A DNA stretch of 25,150 bases from assembly GCA_034698045.1 (NCBI GenBank), contig JAQGAU010000658.1, positions 1-25,150 on the forward strand, given 5' to 3'. The position numbers and the translations under genes were made by a program. A model generated the notes under the pieces. The model did not search any database. It was not told where the DNA came from and saw only the letters and a program-made list of their open reading frames with translations. This DNA is from Paramacrobiotus richtersi. Taxonomy: Eukaryota > Tardigrada > Eutardigrada > Parachela > Macrobiotidae. Below are positions 9,057 to 18,966 of the stretch, piece by piece; the stretch's first letter is position 1; every line of letters begins with the position of its first letter.

Positions 9057-9938
9057 TAGTCTTTGTTTTGTAGTTCGATATGTACCGAATACAGGTTTGT
9101 GGGAGCATCATCGATCCGCGGGCCGGATGTATTCTATCTCGAATACAGCATGCTGTATGTATAATAAAATCATTGGCGATGCGATTCCTTGTCTCCAGTA
9201 TTCTGATGTAGGCGTAGCTGAGGCCGCAGTTTCTCATCGACATTTCCCATAGATTAACTCCTCACTGTAAAAATTATGTATGGCCTTTCGAGGCCTGATC
9301 GATGGAGAAGGAGAGCCGAATTGCGGGTGTCTTTGTGACCTTTGCGGACCGTTGCGCAGTAATAAACACATGGCTGCGGAGATCAAAACTGAATCGCATA
9401 CGTATAGGTAGATATGGTTTGGCGATTGCGAAACTTATTTCTGTTCAGAATCTGGTGGTGGGACAAGTCTGGTCCAGATCCTCTAGTCCATGTACATGTA
9501 AAAGAAAGATACCAAAGGTGACCTAACTGCCCAGATTCGAAACAATGCAGTGAATGCACTCTTCTTTTTAGTCGACCCAGCAAAGACTAGCGTCGCGAAT
9601 TCTGCGCCTGTGATACGTACAGAGTACCTGATTGAAAGACTCTCTCTGTCCGTTCCGTTAGTTAATACTTTCACCACGCACATTTTCGATGGATGTGCTT
9701 CGTAGAAAGTGATTAAAGATTCTCATATTAAATTGTACTGACTGCGTGTGCAGATCAATGTTGTTGCATTCCACTCCTGATGTTGACTGCTGAACAGAAT
9801 TTATGCCTAGATACCGTGTTATGTAATCCGCGCCCATCATGTCCCGAGAACATTTTGTTTTGACTAAATTGACGGGTCTCCTGTATCTGCCACTTGTACT
9901 GTAAAATTCCAAGTCATTAATGCCATCTTTTAATCAGA
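9057..9938. other. Region upstream of F-box A
   Basis: It is homologous to 15788-16648 upstream of F-box B and partly (the GTGACCTTTGCGGAC block) to 21795-21830 before F-box C. Minus-strand frames at 9243-9057 (MSMRNCGLSYAYIR...) and 9912-9658 (84 codons) are open, but the unit B versions contain stops or frameshifts, so they are at best relics. It probably includes the F-box promoter, though no TATA box was recognised. Confidence 0.5.
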
Positions 9939-11962
9939 ATGTCCGCATTGAACATTGTTGCTGATTTTCCATGCAAGAGGGAATTTCAGATATTCCATAT
10001 CGTGGCAGAACTCGTAACAGAGGTTTGCAGTTATTTGGGAGCCGACGACCAACTAAGTATGAAAAGGTAAGCAGAACAAGATCAGAAACACAGTATACGT
10101 AATATTCTCAGCTATGGTAGAGCGAAGCGCTGGTGATTATTATTCATATTTCTAGTACGAGTAGTCGTACATGTTTTTAGCGCCGGCGTTGCCATGTTAT
10201 CTTTCCTTGTCGCTACAAAGTTTATGGTCAATTCGCACTTTCAAAGCCAGCGTGTAACATTGTTTATGTATGTTTTTATTTTACGACATCTGACGGTAGC
10301 TTAATTCTGACGCCCGTGGTACCTTTAATTTATCCACATCCTTTTGATTATGCAGTAACTGTTCATTTATTTTTTTGTACTTTGTTCGAACTAGAACTCT
10401 ACGTTTTCGTTCGCAGGCTGTAAGAAACGAAGATAAGACTGTGCTTCGCGACAATAAGCTTTACAATTATCCGAAATGTTTTGTTGCTTAACAAATGTTA
10501 GTTGACAAAGATTACGTCGTTGGTTTCTATTAAGTCACGCGATTGTTCAGACGTCTACTAGCTGAATTTTTGTTGTTGTTAGACTCTTTTGTTGCTTTGT
10601 TTGTCTCGTGTCTACTGTGTAAAAGGGGGCAGTTGCTGCGTTGCAGGGGACATTAACTTGTAAGCTGCTGTTATTAACTCCTATTATTAATGTTGATTTA
10701 CTTGAACTTTTTAAAAACTCTGGACCGTAAACTTGGAAGCTACATACCACATACATATTCAGCTGCATGGTCGTCTGCACGTGTAAGGTCAGCGGAAGAT
10801 GTGGAACCACAATCACGTTCGTGGTCGCCACGCGTGGCCACCACGGGACAGTACTTAATGAAACGTACGTTTAATTAAGTAACTATCCGAAAACCCGACC
10901 GTTCCGCCCATAAGGCGTCTTTCAGTTAAGTCAGACTGTTAGAGCAGCAGTTTTTGCTTGCGCCAAAGACAATTTTCGGTACCTAGATATCAACCGACGT
11001 GGTCCATGCATCATTCACTATTACAGATTTATTCCATCTTTAAATTTAGGGTATGCAAATGGTGGAGAATGAACCTGTCCGGAATCTACTTATCAAAATT
11101 GGTCGACATGGACGACGTCAGGATGTTTAACCAATCCGAACATCTTCTGGAACAAGCGTTGAACAAACATGTACAAAAGAACACCAAGATTCTCGTCCTG
11201 CGACACATCCATTTCACGCTGCAGACAACGAAATTCAGTACTATTGCGAAAGTTATCAAACAAAAAGAGGCAGACCTGATACAGCTGATTCTGAAGGACT
11301 GTGAGGAGGAGAGGGAGTTTGCGGCGGCTGCGTATTGGTGGCTGGTTCCACAACACATCACTGACCGTATGCTGCATGGATTAATCTTTGCTACAAGAAA
11401 GTTGATTCTCGAGAATTACACAGTTCGGGATGCGCTGAGTAATGTTGTACTAACCTGGATAGATCCCGTCATGCCGGGGCTAATCCCTCCAGCATCTCGG
11501 CGATATTTTCATCTTCTGGACAAACTGTCCATTGTTCTCACCCGACTTGTGATCGACTGTGCAAAGCCATTCCATCAACACTATCATTCCTTCATTATGG
11601 CGTTAGGATCCAACAGCCCGGAAGTAAGACCAGAGGTTCGGAACCAAGTCGTGGGCCTGTACAACTCTTGGATCCATTGCAATGCACAAAAGTACCAATG
11701 GCGGTCATTTGCCAGTATCATCAAATGGTAAAAACAAGTTAGACAAATTTGCCGTTATTGATGTAGCAAAATCGGCAGCTGGATATTTTTTCTCACGTTA
11801 GTAATTACTGATCATTTATTTTTTAACCATAGGTTCAACGAGGGTGTGCCTGTACGTACTTATAGCGACGATTTCGACGTGGACATACCGACGCTACGAC
11901 GGCTGGATCCACTGACCTTTAGCAAACTCACCATCGAAGTCCTGCACCGCACATACTTTTAA
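9939..11962 (+). CDS. F-box protein, type 2, copy A
   Basis: Exons 9939-10066, 11050-11727 and 11833-11962 give 311 residues. Junctions are AAAAG|GTAAGC, AAATTTAG|GG, AAATG|GTAAAA and AACCATAG|GT; every phase is 2 and the frame closes. I chose the ATG at 9939 because all three F-box copies start MSA there in a CAGAATGTCC context. Residues 17-60 form the F-box: FQIFHIVAELVTEVCSYLGA, DDQLSMK, then RVCKWWRMN across the first splice, matching the family's helix, xYLxxxD and RVCKxW. Such motifs bind Skp1 in SCF ubiquitin ligases. The remaining ~250 residues are helical and Leu-rich (e.g. FNQSEHLLEQALNKHVQ) and would be the substrate-recognition part, but they resemble no WD40, LRR or Kelch repeat. 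The tail RRLDPLTFSKLT...LHRTYF is conserved in all copies. It lies between the NYN genes of units A and B. Confidence 0.7.
10067..11049 (+). other. Intron 1 of F-box A
   Basis: The intron is 983 bp, against 675 bp in F-box B and 650 bp in F-box C. It contains a near-perfect 26 bp palindrome at 10820-10845 and an open frame at 10690-10878 shared with F-box B (17111-17305). The two versions differ at many amino-acid-changing positions, so the frame is probably not coding. The segment after the palindrome is also similar and could hold an alternative promoter. Confidence 0.5.
10820..10845. repeat. 26 bp palindrome (one mismatch) in F-box A intron 1
   Basis: The sequence starts CGTGGTCGCCACGCGTGG and is self-complementary except for one position pair. 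The unit B copy at 17247-17272 is perfectly self-complementary; in unit C (about 22835-22870) only broken pieces remain (GATGGTCGCCACGTTCG). Confidence 0.8.
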
Positions 11963-12125
11963 CATGACTGTCCTTTACCAAGGACTGTGCTAATTAACAT
12001 TTTGCATCTTCTAGATGTGCACATAAATATTTAATATCTTATAATTAGCGCAGCATCACAATTCGCAGTTTCTAGGTTTTAGTTGAATGATTAATGTTTA
12101 TCTAGATCTCTCTTATGAGTTCGGT
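11963..12125. other. 3' flank of F-box A
   Basis: AT-rich sequence homologous to the flank of F-box B (18362-18535), with a shared CACATAAATATTTAATATCTT that may include a variant poly(A) signal. Confidence 0.4.
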
Positions 12126-12232
12126 GTTTCTGTGCTACAAGAATACTGATTCTCGCGAATTACACAAGACAGTACGAGTACACTCTCAGGCCTCGATCAG
12201 CAATAATAATTGTTGCCTTGACCTGGGTGGAC
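12126..12232 (+). pseudogene. Fragment of F-box exon 2 (unit A tail)
   Basis: GCTACAAGAATACTGATTC followed by CGCGAATTACACA matches the middle of F-box exon 2 (in F-box A GCTACAAGAAAGTTGATTC, CGAGAATTACACA, near 11390). GACCTGGGTGGAC further on resembles the exon's ACCTGGATAGATC. A shorter, equally degraded fragment sits at 18536-18572 after F-box B. This implies a further F-box copy once lay downstream in the ancestral unit. Confidence 0.55.
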
Positions 12233-13250
12233 ACGTACGTTCCTTTTTCGCACCCCCACATTAGTTACAGTGGGCGAGAAAGACTCGCCCGCATGTGGGA
12301 CGTCTGAAGCTGAAATTCCAGAATAAATGGCTGAAGCGGCAAAACTGCGTCCCGGGACTCCCGGCGTTTGTATTCGCGTACCAGTCAACCGGCATGTTAC
12401 ACTGCAATATACGGACAGTGGCAGTATGTATTTGAAAGTGGGATGCCTGAACTTTACAGTAAGATATAATTATTATGCTATACGCTTGCATTGGGGATTG
12501 TAATTGAAAACTCGGACGATTAGTTAACGTTTTGTCTTAAGGTCTTGAATCCTTTCGCTGTTCATCATTTTCCAAGCCATGCAACTGTTCTCTTTGTTTC
12601 GCAATTCCCATGTAAATTCTGTAACAGATTGCTTAGTACTGCTTATCTGTATATCTATCTGACCACTTTCTAATAGGTTTCTTTCCAGTTTACTTTAACG
12701 AAGCGTAAAACAGCTGGAAGACTCGGGCTCGTGCATCTTGCTGCGACAAATCTATGTGTGTGTGCCGGTGTGTTCTTGATGAAACTCTCCATCGAGTCTG
12801 TTTGTCAAGGGAGCTTGACATCAAGAATGGATCTCCCATTCCAATCTGCCTTCAATTATAATATACGATTAATATACTTTTCCAAGTATTTAGTTTAATT
12901 ACATGAGTTAACATTCCTAATTAAAATCTCCTTGTGTTCGTAAATTAATTATGCGTTCATGAACAAAGCGCTTTAACTTTGACTATGATCAACAATATAT
13001 TTTGTTAATTTGAATCGTTTGACAGTGAGACTGGCCATAGTAACCGTCACCGAGCTTCCACAACATGAAACAAAAACATCCTAGGCCGACAAGGTCACAG
13101 GAAACTTTTAGTGCAATAAAAATGCTGAATCCTACTCGTTTATTTTAAATTACGATGTAGTATGTATGTAGTACATTAGTAGAACCCAAAAACAAGAAGT
13201 AATTCAGTCACGTTAGTTTTACTGCAATAATTAACTACTCTCCCTGTGAA
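12233..13250. other. Spacer between F-box A and NYN-B, with a minus-strand relic
   Basis: At about 12730-12520 the minus strand carries a decayed counterpart of the 18966-18616 open frame: SKLERNLLESGQIDIQ, then VTEFTWELRNKENSC and AWKMMNSERIQ. A 2-nt deletion (CGTTAAAGT versus CGTTACAGAGT) breaks it upstream. A hairpin GGGCGAG-AAAGA-CTCGCCC lies near 12274. The last ~300 bp is the conserved NYN upstream region. The ~600 bp block found upstream of NYN-A and NYN-C (CTTTAGTGG...GTGGCGGGG) is missing here. Confidence 0.5.
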
Positions 13251-13457
13251 ATGTCAGCTGTTGGTCATACTACTTCTGTTTCCATTGTGGATGCCGGTGT
13301 TTTCTGGGATATCGAGAACATCCCGATTCACTGCGCACGAGCCGATGAAGAAGCCAGAGATGCGGTGAACGGGATGAAGAAGCTGGTTATAACTGACCAT
13401 TTTCACGATGAAAACCATGATCGCCAAGAGAAGAACATACGAAAGTTCGCCATTGTT

Positions 13458-13482
13458 CGACCGGGCATTCCATGCCCGGTCG
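13458..13482. repeat. Perfect 11-bp inverted repeat, 3-nt loop, inside NYN-B exon 1
   Basis: CGACCGGGCAT, loop TCC, ATGCCCGGTCG. NYN-A and NYN-C have only the right arm, preceded by GTAGCCCGC. The left arm is a new inverted copy of its neighbour, the mark of template switching during replication. Confidence 0.85.
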
Positions 13483-13639
13483 TATGGAACCCACGCCGCA
13501 GCACTGTAAGGACCGTTTAGTTGCACATGGGGTCAGTATTGCCGTGGTAGAGGAAACGCAAGCGGCATGTAGAAAATAGTTGAACATTGCTAATGATAAA
13601 ACTCATCACAATCGTGAGCAATGACTAAATTGCAACAGC

Positions 13640-13800
13640 TATCATGAATATTTTTCTTAAAAATTTACTAAAAGAAATAAGTTTACTAATTTTTTTTAAA
13701 TTAACTTTTTTTAGTTAATTAAAGAAATTTAATTAACTAATTTTACTAATAAAAACCCAACAATTAATTTTGCTAATTTTAGTTTCTTAAAGGTCTGTCC
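13640..13800. repeat. AT-rich TTAATTAA-type low-complexity tract in the NYN-B intron
   Basis: Repeated words TTACTAA, TTAATTAA and TTTTTTTA occur between NYN-B exons 1 and 2. Each of the three NYN introns has acquired a different insertion: A-rich in A, this tract in B, and a foldback element in C. Confidence 0.65.
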
Positions 13801-14370
13801 GCATATGCATTTTAGTATCGCACTTTAGCAAAACTGCCATTACGCTTTTCTCTTAATCAACCTGTTGATTCTTACCCTACAATTCCGATTATCTGCCTTT
13901 AGGTCGAACTCATCGATCTGCCATTTTCTGATGACAGAGATTATTGCGATAAAGAGATCATTCGAGTAGCGGATATATACGCCAAAGACTATAAGGGAAG
14001 AAACTCCAAAATCGTCATATATCTAATGACTGGTGATCATGGGATTATACAAGGCGTTAATTCCATCCCTATACCATTCGATCTTATTGTGGTCATCTCG
14101 AGAGGCAGGCGGGATCTTGCAAACGTTACTGGCCACTGCCGGAACATACGGACGAGAAACGCAGCCACAGGACGCCGCATACAGATTTACTTTTACGAAG
14201 AGGTCGTCAGAGCTGGCAAAGGGAGCAGCAATGATTATCCTGTCAATGCCGAGGGTGTCTTGGGCATCGAGCCCACCGTCAACGCTAATTCAAAAAGAAC
14301 GAGAAATTCACGTACGGAAAGTACCAGTGAGGAACTGGATGAAAATCATCTTGATATGCTGTTTCGGTAG

Positions 14371-15090
14371 GTATAAATGATGGGGCGCTAATGCGCGCGT
14401 ACCAGTTTCATGTATGCAGCATCTGTTTTGGGTACTCTATCTGCACGTTCCAACGTAATGTTTTTGGTTTTTTTTTATGTTTGGACTGTTGATGTACTTT
14501 TAGTATTCTCGGCGCGCTGGCCTTGTGTATTGCTGCGGGTTTTGGCAATAAAGTGGTTTTAATTCATGTATATACGTGAGGTAAAATTGTGCCGTAAGAA
14601 GGTGCTTTTGCATTACATATTCGCACCTGGAAAAAAATCTGCAAACTCATGCATACAGAAATATCCCCATTTCCGGCTGCAAACACGTTGCATTTCAATC
14701 GTTTATTACCAGATTATTGAGACACACGTAAGTGCATTAATCGACAATCTCATGCAAGGCAACTGAAAAGCCGTCTCGCTACTGCATACTATCATCCTGG
14801 CCAGCAATCAGCGTAGCATACGGGTCCATCTTCCTGTTCGGCATTGCGGATGACCTTCTTCGGTTTGGTACCCTTATCTTTTCCCTATTGCCAACTTTCT
14901 CCTTCGTGACAACAACATGCTTGCTAATTGAAAATAAGAATGAAAATCTTTGCCGACTCCATTCTCCAGCGTTCAGACTGAATCACAGTGCGCAAACTCT
15001 GCGCTTCTGATACTGGTACCTTGAAAGACTGTCCCGGTTACTGGATTTTATCAAACGTTCGTTATTACCTGTTTACTCTTTTTACGACAG
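14371..15090. other. NYN-B 3' region and eroded DNA before the second F-box remnant
   Basis: Near-identical counterpart of 6237-6992, differing by scattered substitutions, small indels and loss of about 25 bp near 14575. It contains AATAAA at 14547-14552 and the same frameshifted minus-strand fragment. Confidence 0.55.
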
Positions 15091-15234
15091 GTTAAACGAA
15101 GGTGTGCTCTGCGCGTGCGTACGATGACGATTTCGAATTGGATATTTCTGCGCTGGTCCAGCTGCGACGGATGGACCCGTTGCATGACCTTTAGCAAACT
15201 CACTACAGAAGCCCTGTATCGCTTGTACTTTTAA
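15091..15234 (+). pseudogene. F-box gene type 1 remnant, last exon only, frameshifted (unit B)
   Basis: Same solitary last exon as at 6993-7131, again after TTTTTACGACAG and with the same exon 1-2 deletion. This copy has an extra base in GTGTGCTCTGCG (GTGTGCCTGCG in unit A) and extra bases in GACCCGTTGCATGACC (GATCCACTGACC), so the frame is destroyed. The deletion therefore predates the duplication of units A and B, and decay has gone further here. Confidence 0.75.
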
Positions 15235-15660
15235 TTTGACTGTCGTTTGCCATGAACTGCGTTGTGATTATTGACATTGCTTTGTAGCTAACCTACTGGA
15301 AATGTGCATAAATAATGTTTAACATCTTACTGTGACAGACGATGCATAACTGACAAATGTACAGCAATTCGCAGTTCGCCTTTTATGGATAATGCATGGT
15401 TATTATCAATTTTCTCATTCAATGATGACCAGTACTTCTTTTGCTGTTCATGAAAGCGATGTTTTTTTATGCATCGGACTCGCAAACCAACAGATGGATC
15501 ATTCCCGATGTAACATCATTGGTAGAAGTATCGTTTGAAAGAGCATACGTGCTTTCACTGGTCTAAAATCGTGTAGAAAATTAGAAGGATAAAGTTGTTT
15601 CAGTTTGGTTTCTTCCACTATTAATATGGGAAAGTCTATTGTAATGCTGTTACTCGAGAC
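15235..15660. other. Spacer after the unit B F-box remnant
   Basis: Homologous to 7132-7580 of unit A; no gene seen. The homologous ATTAATATGGGAAAGTCTA segments (15620, 7530) could be the decayed penultimate part of the acyltransferase relic, but the frame is not continuous. Confidence 0.4.
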
Positions 15661-15662
15661 AT

Positions 15663-15790
15663 TAGTCCATCGCGGCTGGGAAAATCGATGCAATCCATGC
15701 AGCTTATGTTAAAGAAATTTGTGACCTTTTCGATAGGAACAAAGAACGGTTTGGAGCTGACCATATCAGGCTAGAGCTTGTCGATCAGTC
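15663..15790 (+). pseudogene. Relic of a DGAT2/MOGAT-like acyltransferase C-terminus (unit B)
   Basis: The open frame reads GKIDAIHAAYVKEICDLFD, then RNKERFGADHIRLELVD. Of the two copies this is the better match to the C-terminal block of DGAT2-family enzymes, which make di- or triacylglycerol in the ER. It is uninterrupted at the site where unit A has a transposon. No other exons of the enzyme are present nearby, so it cannot be functional alone. Confidence 0.4.
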
Positions 15791-16648
15791 TTTGTTTTGT
15801 AGTTCGATATGTACAGTTTTGTGGGAGCATCATCGATCCGTGGGCCGGATGCATTCTATCTCGAATGCAACATGCTATATAATAAAATCTTTGGCGATGC
15901 GATTTCTTGCTTCCAGCTTTTTAATGGAGGCGTAGGTGATGCCGCAGTTTCTCATCGACATTTCCCATACATTAACTCCTCACAGTAAAAATTGTGTATA
16001 ACCTTTCGAGGCCTGATCGATGGAAAAGCAGGGCCGAATTGCGGGTGTCTCTGTGACCTTTGCGGACCGTTGCGCGATAATAAACACATGACTGCGGAGA
16101 TCAAAACTGAATCGCATACGTACAGACTGTAGATATGGTTTGGCGACTGCGAAACTTATTTCTGTCCAGATCCTTTCCATGCAAAGGAAAGATACCAAAG
16201 GTGCCCTAATTGCCCAGTTTCGAAACAATGCACCCTCTTCTGTTTAGTCGACCCAGCAAAAACTAGCGTCGCAAATTCTGCTCTTGTGGTACGTACCGTT
16301 GGAAGACTCTCTCTGTTCCGTTCCGTTGGTTATTACTTTCACCACACAAATTTTCAATGGATGTACTTCGTAGAAAATAAAGCTTCTTATATTAAATTAT
16401 ACTGACTGCGTGTGCAGATAAATGTTGTTGCATTCCAATCCTGATGTTGATTCCTTAACAAAATTTATGACTAGATACCGTGCTATGTAATCCGCCCATC
16501 ATGTCCCAAGAACATTTCGTTTTGACTAAATTAGCGGGTCTCCTATTGTGTACTGTAATATTCCAAGCCATTAATGCCATCTTTTAATCACAATGTCCGC
16601 ATTGAACACTTGTCTATTACGAAATCTCTTGTGAAATCTTTAATCAGA
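15791..16648. other. Region upstream of F-box B
   Basis: Homologous to 9059-9938. Just before the start codon a partial local duplication repeats CTTTAATCA(C/G)AATGTCCGCATTG (about 16588 and 16638), giving an in-frame upstream ATG at 16574. The downstream ATG is preferred because it matches the other copies. Confidence 0.5.
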
Positions 16649-18361
16649 ATGTCCGCATTGACCACTGCTGCTGATTTTCCATGCAAGAGGGAATTTCAGA
16701 TATTCCATATCGTGGCAGAACTCGTAATAGAGATTTGCAGTTATCTGGGAGCCGACGACCAACTGAGTATGAAAAGGTAAGCAGAACGTGATCAGAAATA
16801 CTGTAATGTTCTCAGCTATGGTAAAGCGAAGTGCGGGTGATCAATATTCGTATTTTTAGTACGAGTATTCGTAGCTGTTTTTAGTACCGATGTTGTCGTG
16901 TTATCTTTCCTTATGGCCACAAAGTTTATGGTTAAATTAATTGGCACTTGCAAAGCCAGCGTACGTCTGGTGTAACATTATTTGTGTATGTTCTTATTTT
17001 ACGACTTCTGACGATAGTTTAATTCTAACGCCCGTGGTACCTTTAGCCACATCCTTTAGCCACATACCAGAAGATAGGAAAGACTGCGCTTCGCGATAAT
17101 AAGCTTTACAATGTTGATTTACTTGACCTTTTTCAAAACTATGGACAGTAAACTCGAAAACTACATACACCGTATACATATTCAACCACAGTCGTCTGTG
17201 ACTGTACGTGTGAGGTCAGCGGAAAATGCGGAACCACAGTCACGTTCGTGGTCGCCACGCGTGGCGACCACGGGACAGTACTTGATGAAACGTACGTTTC
17301 ATTAATTACCTGTCGGAAAACGCGACCGTTCCGCCCTGAAGGAGTCATTCAGAGCAGAAGCTTTTACTTGCGCTAAATACGATTTTTGGTATAGATATTA
17401 ACCGACGTGGTCCATGCATCATTCACTACTACGGATGTATTCCATCTTTAGGGTATGCAAATGGTGGAGAATGAATCTGCCCGAAACCTTCCTGTCCAGA
17501 CTGGTCGACATGGACGACGTCAGGATGTTCAACCAATCCGAACATCTTCTGGAACAAGCACTGAACAAACACGTACAAAAGAACACCAAGATTCTGGTCC
17601 TGCGACACATCCATTTCACGTTCAAGACAGCTAAATTCGGCATTATCGCGAGAGTTATCAAGCAAAAACAGGCAGACCTAATACAGCTGATTCTGAAGGA
17701 CTGTCAAGTGGAGAAGGAGTATGCGGCGGCTGCGTATTGGTGGCTGGTTCCACAACACAAGGATCATATGCTGCATAAACTAATATTTGCTACAAGAAAG
17801 CTGATTCTCGAGAATTATACAGTGCGCGATGCTCTGAGCGCTGTTGTAATCGGTTGGGTGGATCCCTTAATGCCTCATGGAAAAATCTATGCAGCATCTC
17901 GGCGTTATTTTCTGGGTAACCCGTCCAGAATTGTGCTCACCCGGCTTGAACTGGACTGTACAAAGCCATTCCATCAACACTTTCATTCGTTCATTATGGC
18001 CTTAGAATCGAACTGCCCGGAATTAAGTAAGCCCAGAGATTCGGGACGCAGTCGTGCGCCGGTTCAACTCCGGAATCCATTGCGACTCAAAAGGAAAATG
18101 GCGGTCATGTGCCAATGTCATCAAATGGTAAACAGGTTGCATAAATTTGTTTTTACCGATGTAATAAAATCAGCAGCTGGATGTTTTATCCCAAGTTGGT
18201 AGTTACACTAATTTTTTCTTTTTAACCATAGGTACAACGAAGGTGTGCCCGTACGTCCGTATAATGACGATTGTGATGTGGACATCCCGGCGCTACGACG
18301 GGTGGATCCACTGACCTTTAGCAAACTCACCCTCGAAGTCCTGCATCGCACGTACTTTTAA
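16649..18361 (+). pseudogene. F-box protein, type 2, copy B, frameshifted near the end of exon 2
   Basis: Exons 16649-16776, 17452-18127 and 18232-18361, with the same splice sites as copy A. The F-box is intact (FQIFHIVAELVIEICSYLGA, RVCKWWRMN), as is the following helical region. At 18024-18031 a tandem duplication of TAAG adds 4 bp and shifts the frame; a 3-bp loss further on does not restore it. The shifted frame runs about 57 codons to a stop at 18202 and cannot join the open last exon, which still encodes NEGVPVRPYNDD and ends LHRTYF. The product would be an F-box protein with a changed C-terminus. The duplication also makes a GTAAGC donor at 18027, but its phase does not fit the last exon. 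The break looks recent because the rest is open. Confidence 0.65.
17247..17272. repeat. Perfect 26 bp palindrome in F-box B intron 1
   Basis: Self-complementary over all 26 bases, centred on ACGCGT, with half site CGTGGTCGCCACG. The unit A copy has one mismatched pair. A TGAAACGTACGTTT block (itself partly palindromic) follows about 15 bp later in both. Confidence 0.85.
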
Positions 18362-18615
18362 CTTGGCTGTCCTTTACCATGGACTGTGGTAATTAATAAT
18401 GTGCATCTGTTAGATCTGCACATAAATATTTAATATCTTGGTGCAGGGGACAATTGCAATGCGCAGCTTCATAATCCGCAGTTTCTCGTTTATGGATATT
18501 GGTAATGATAATATTAATCTCACTTATGAGTTCGATGTTTCTTTGCTGCAAGAAAACTGATTCTCGAGAAATAGTATGTATCTGAAAGTGGGTTGCCTGA
18601 TCTTTACAGTAGGAT
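18362..18615. other. 3' flank of F-box B
   Basis: Holds a short F-box exon 2 fragment at 18536-18572 (TTTGCTGCAAGAAAACTGAT, then TCTCGAGAA) and AT-rich sequence; nothing else seen. Confidence 0.45.
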
Positions 18616-18966
18616 CTATACGCTTGCATTACCCGGTACATTGGGAATTGTAGTTGAAAACTCAGACGATTTGCTATGGTATTGAATCCTTTCGCTGTTC
18701 ATCATTTTCCAAGCCCTGCAGCTATTCTTTTTGTTTCGCAATTCCCATGTAAATTCTGTAACAGATGGTTTAGTACTGCTTAATTGTGTATCTATCTGAC
18801 CACTTTCTGATAGGACTTTGGTTCCTTCTAGTTTACTCTGTAACGAAGCGCAAAACAGCTGCAAGTTTCGGACTCGTGCAAATCTTGCTGCGACAAAATT
18901 ATGTGTTAGTTTCCGATGTGTTCTTGATGAAACTCTCCATATGAATTTGCCGAGTTGAACGAGCAC
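18616..18966 (-). CDS. Hypothetical minus-strand open frame, 116 codons
   Basis: An open frame with the repeated-unit counterpart at about 12730-12520. Shared peptide blocks are ESGQID, SVTEFTWELRNK and AWKMMNSERIQ, with few substitutions, yet the unit A copy is broken by a 2-nt deletion. The composition is charged and soluble-looking, with no signal peptide or membrane segment. I recognise no domain. It may be one exon of a larger gene or a relic carried with the array; support for expression is lacking, and the ATG choice is arbitrary. Confidence 0.3.
   Translation of the reverse strand: MLVQLGKFIWRVSSRTHRKLTHNFVAARFARVRNLQLFCASLQSKLEGTKVLSESGQIDTQLSSTKPSVTEFTWELRNKKNSCRAWKMMNSERIQYHSKSSEFSTTIPNVPGNASV

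Larger units (their letters stand above)
13251..14370 (+). pseudogene. NYN-domain ribonuclease, copy B, frameshifted in exon 1
   Basis: Exon 1 (13251-13546) and exon 2 (13903-14370) correspond to NYN-A and NYN-C. Exon 1 keeps VFWDIEN but carries a net 8-bp insertion at 13455-13471, part of a perfect 11+3+11 hairpin. The frame is thrown into a stop at 13520, and the correct frame resumes after the hairpin. The phase-0 donor is GT in this copy (GCCGTG|GTAGAG), whereas A and C have GC at the same site. Exon 2 is fully open and has the third motif LMTGDHG. Exon 2 carries no disabling change, so the break in exon 1 is probably recent. A truncated 89-residue product with only the first acidic motif, or an assembly error at the hairpin, are the alternatives. 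AATAAA at 14547 follows. Confidence 0.7.

Noticed and set aside
9143-9158. 16 bp perfect palindrome ATACAGCATGCTGTAT
   Set aside because: The homologous site in unit B (GCAACATGCTATAT) does not keep the symmetry, so chance is likely.
9057-9243. Minus-strand frame MSMRNCGLSYAYIR... upstream of F-box A
   Set aside because: The unit B version stops after 28 codons and has many replacement changes; the unit A frame runs into the transposon end. At best a relic.
10690-10878. 62-64 codon frame in the F-box introns of units A and B
   Set aside because: The two versions differ mostly by amino-acid-changing substitutions, unit C lacks it, and it lies in an intron; shared ancestry explains the similarity.
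18058-18080. GGTTCAACTCC resembling a tRNA T-loop
   Set aside because: It falls in F-box exon 2, with no acceptor stem, D arm or anticodon arm around it.
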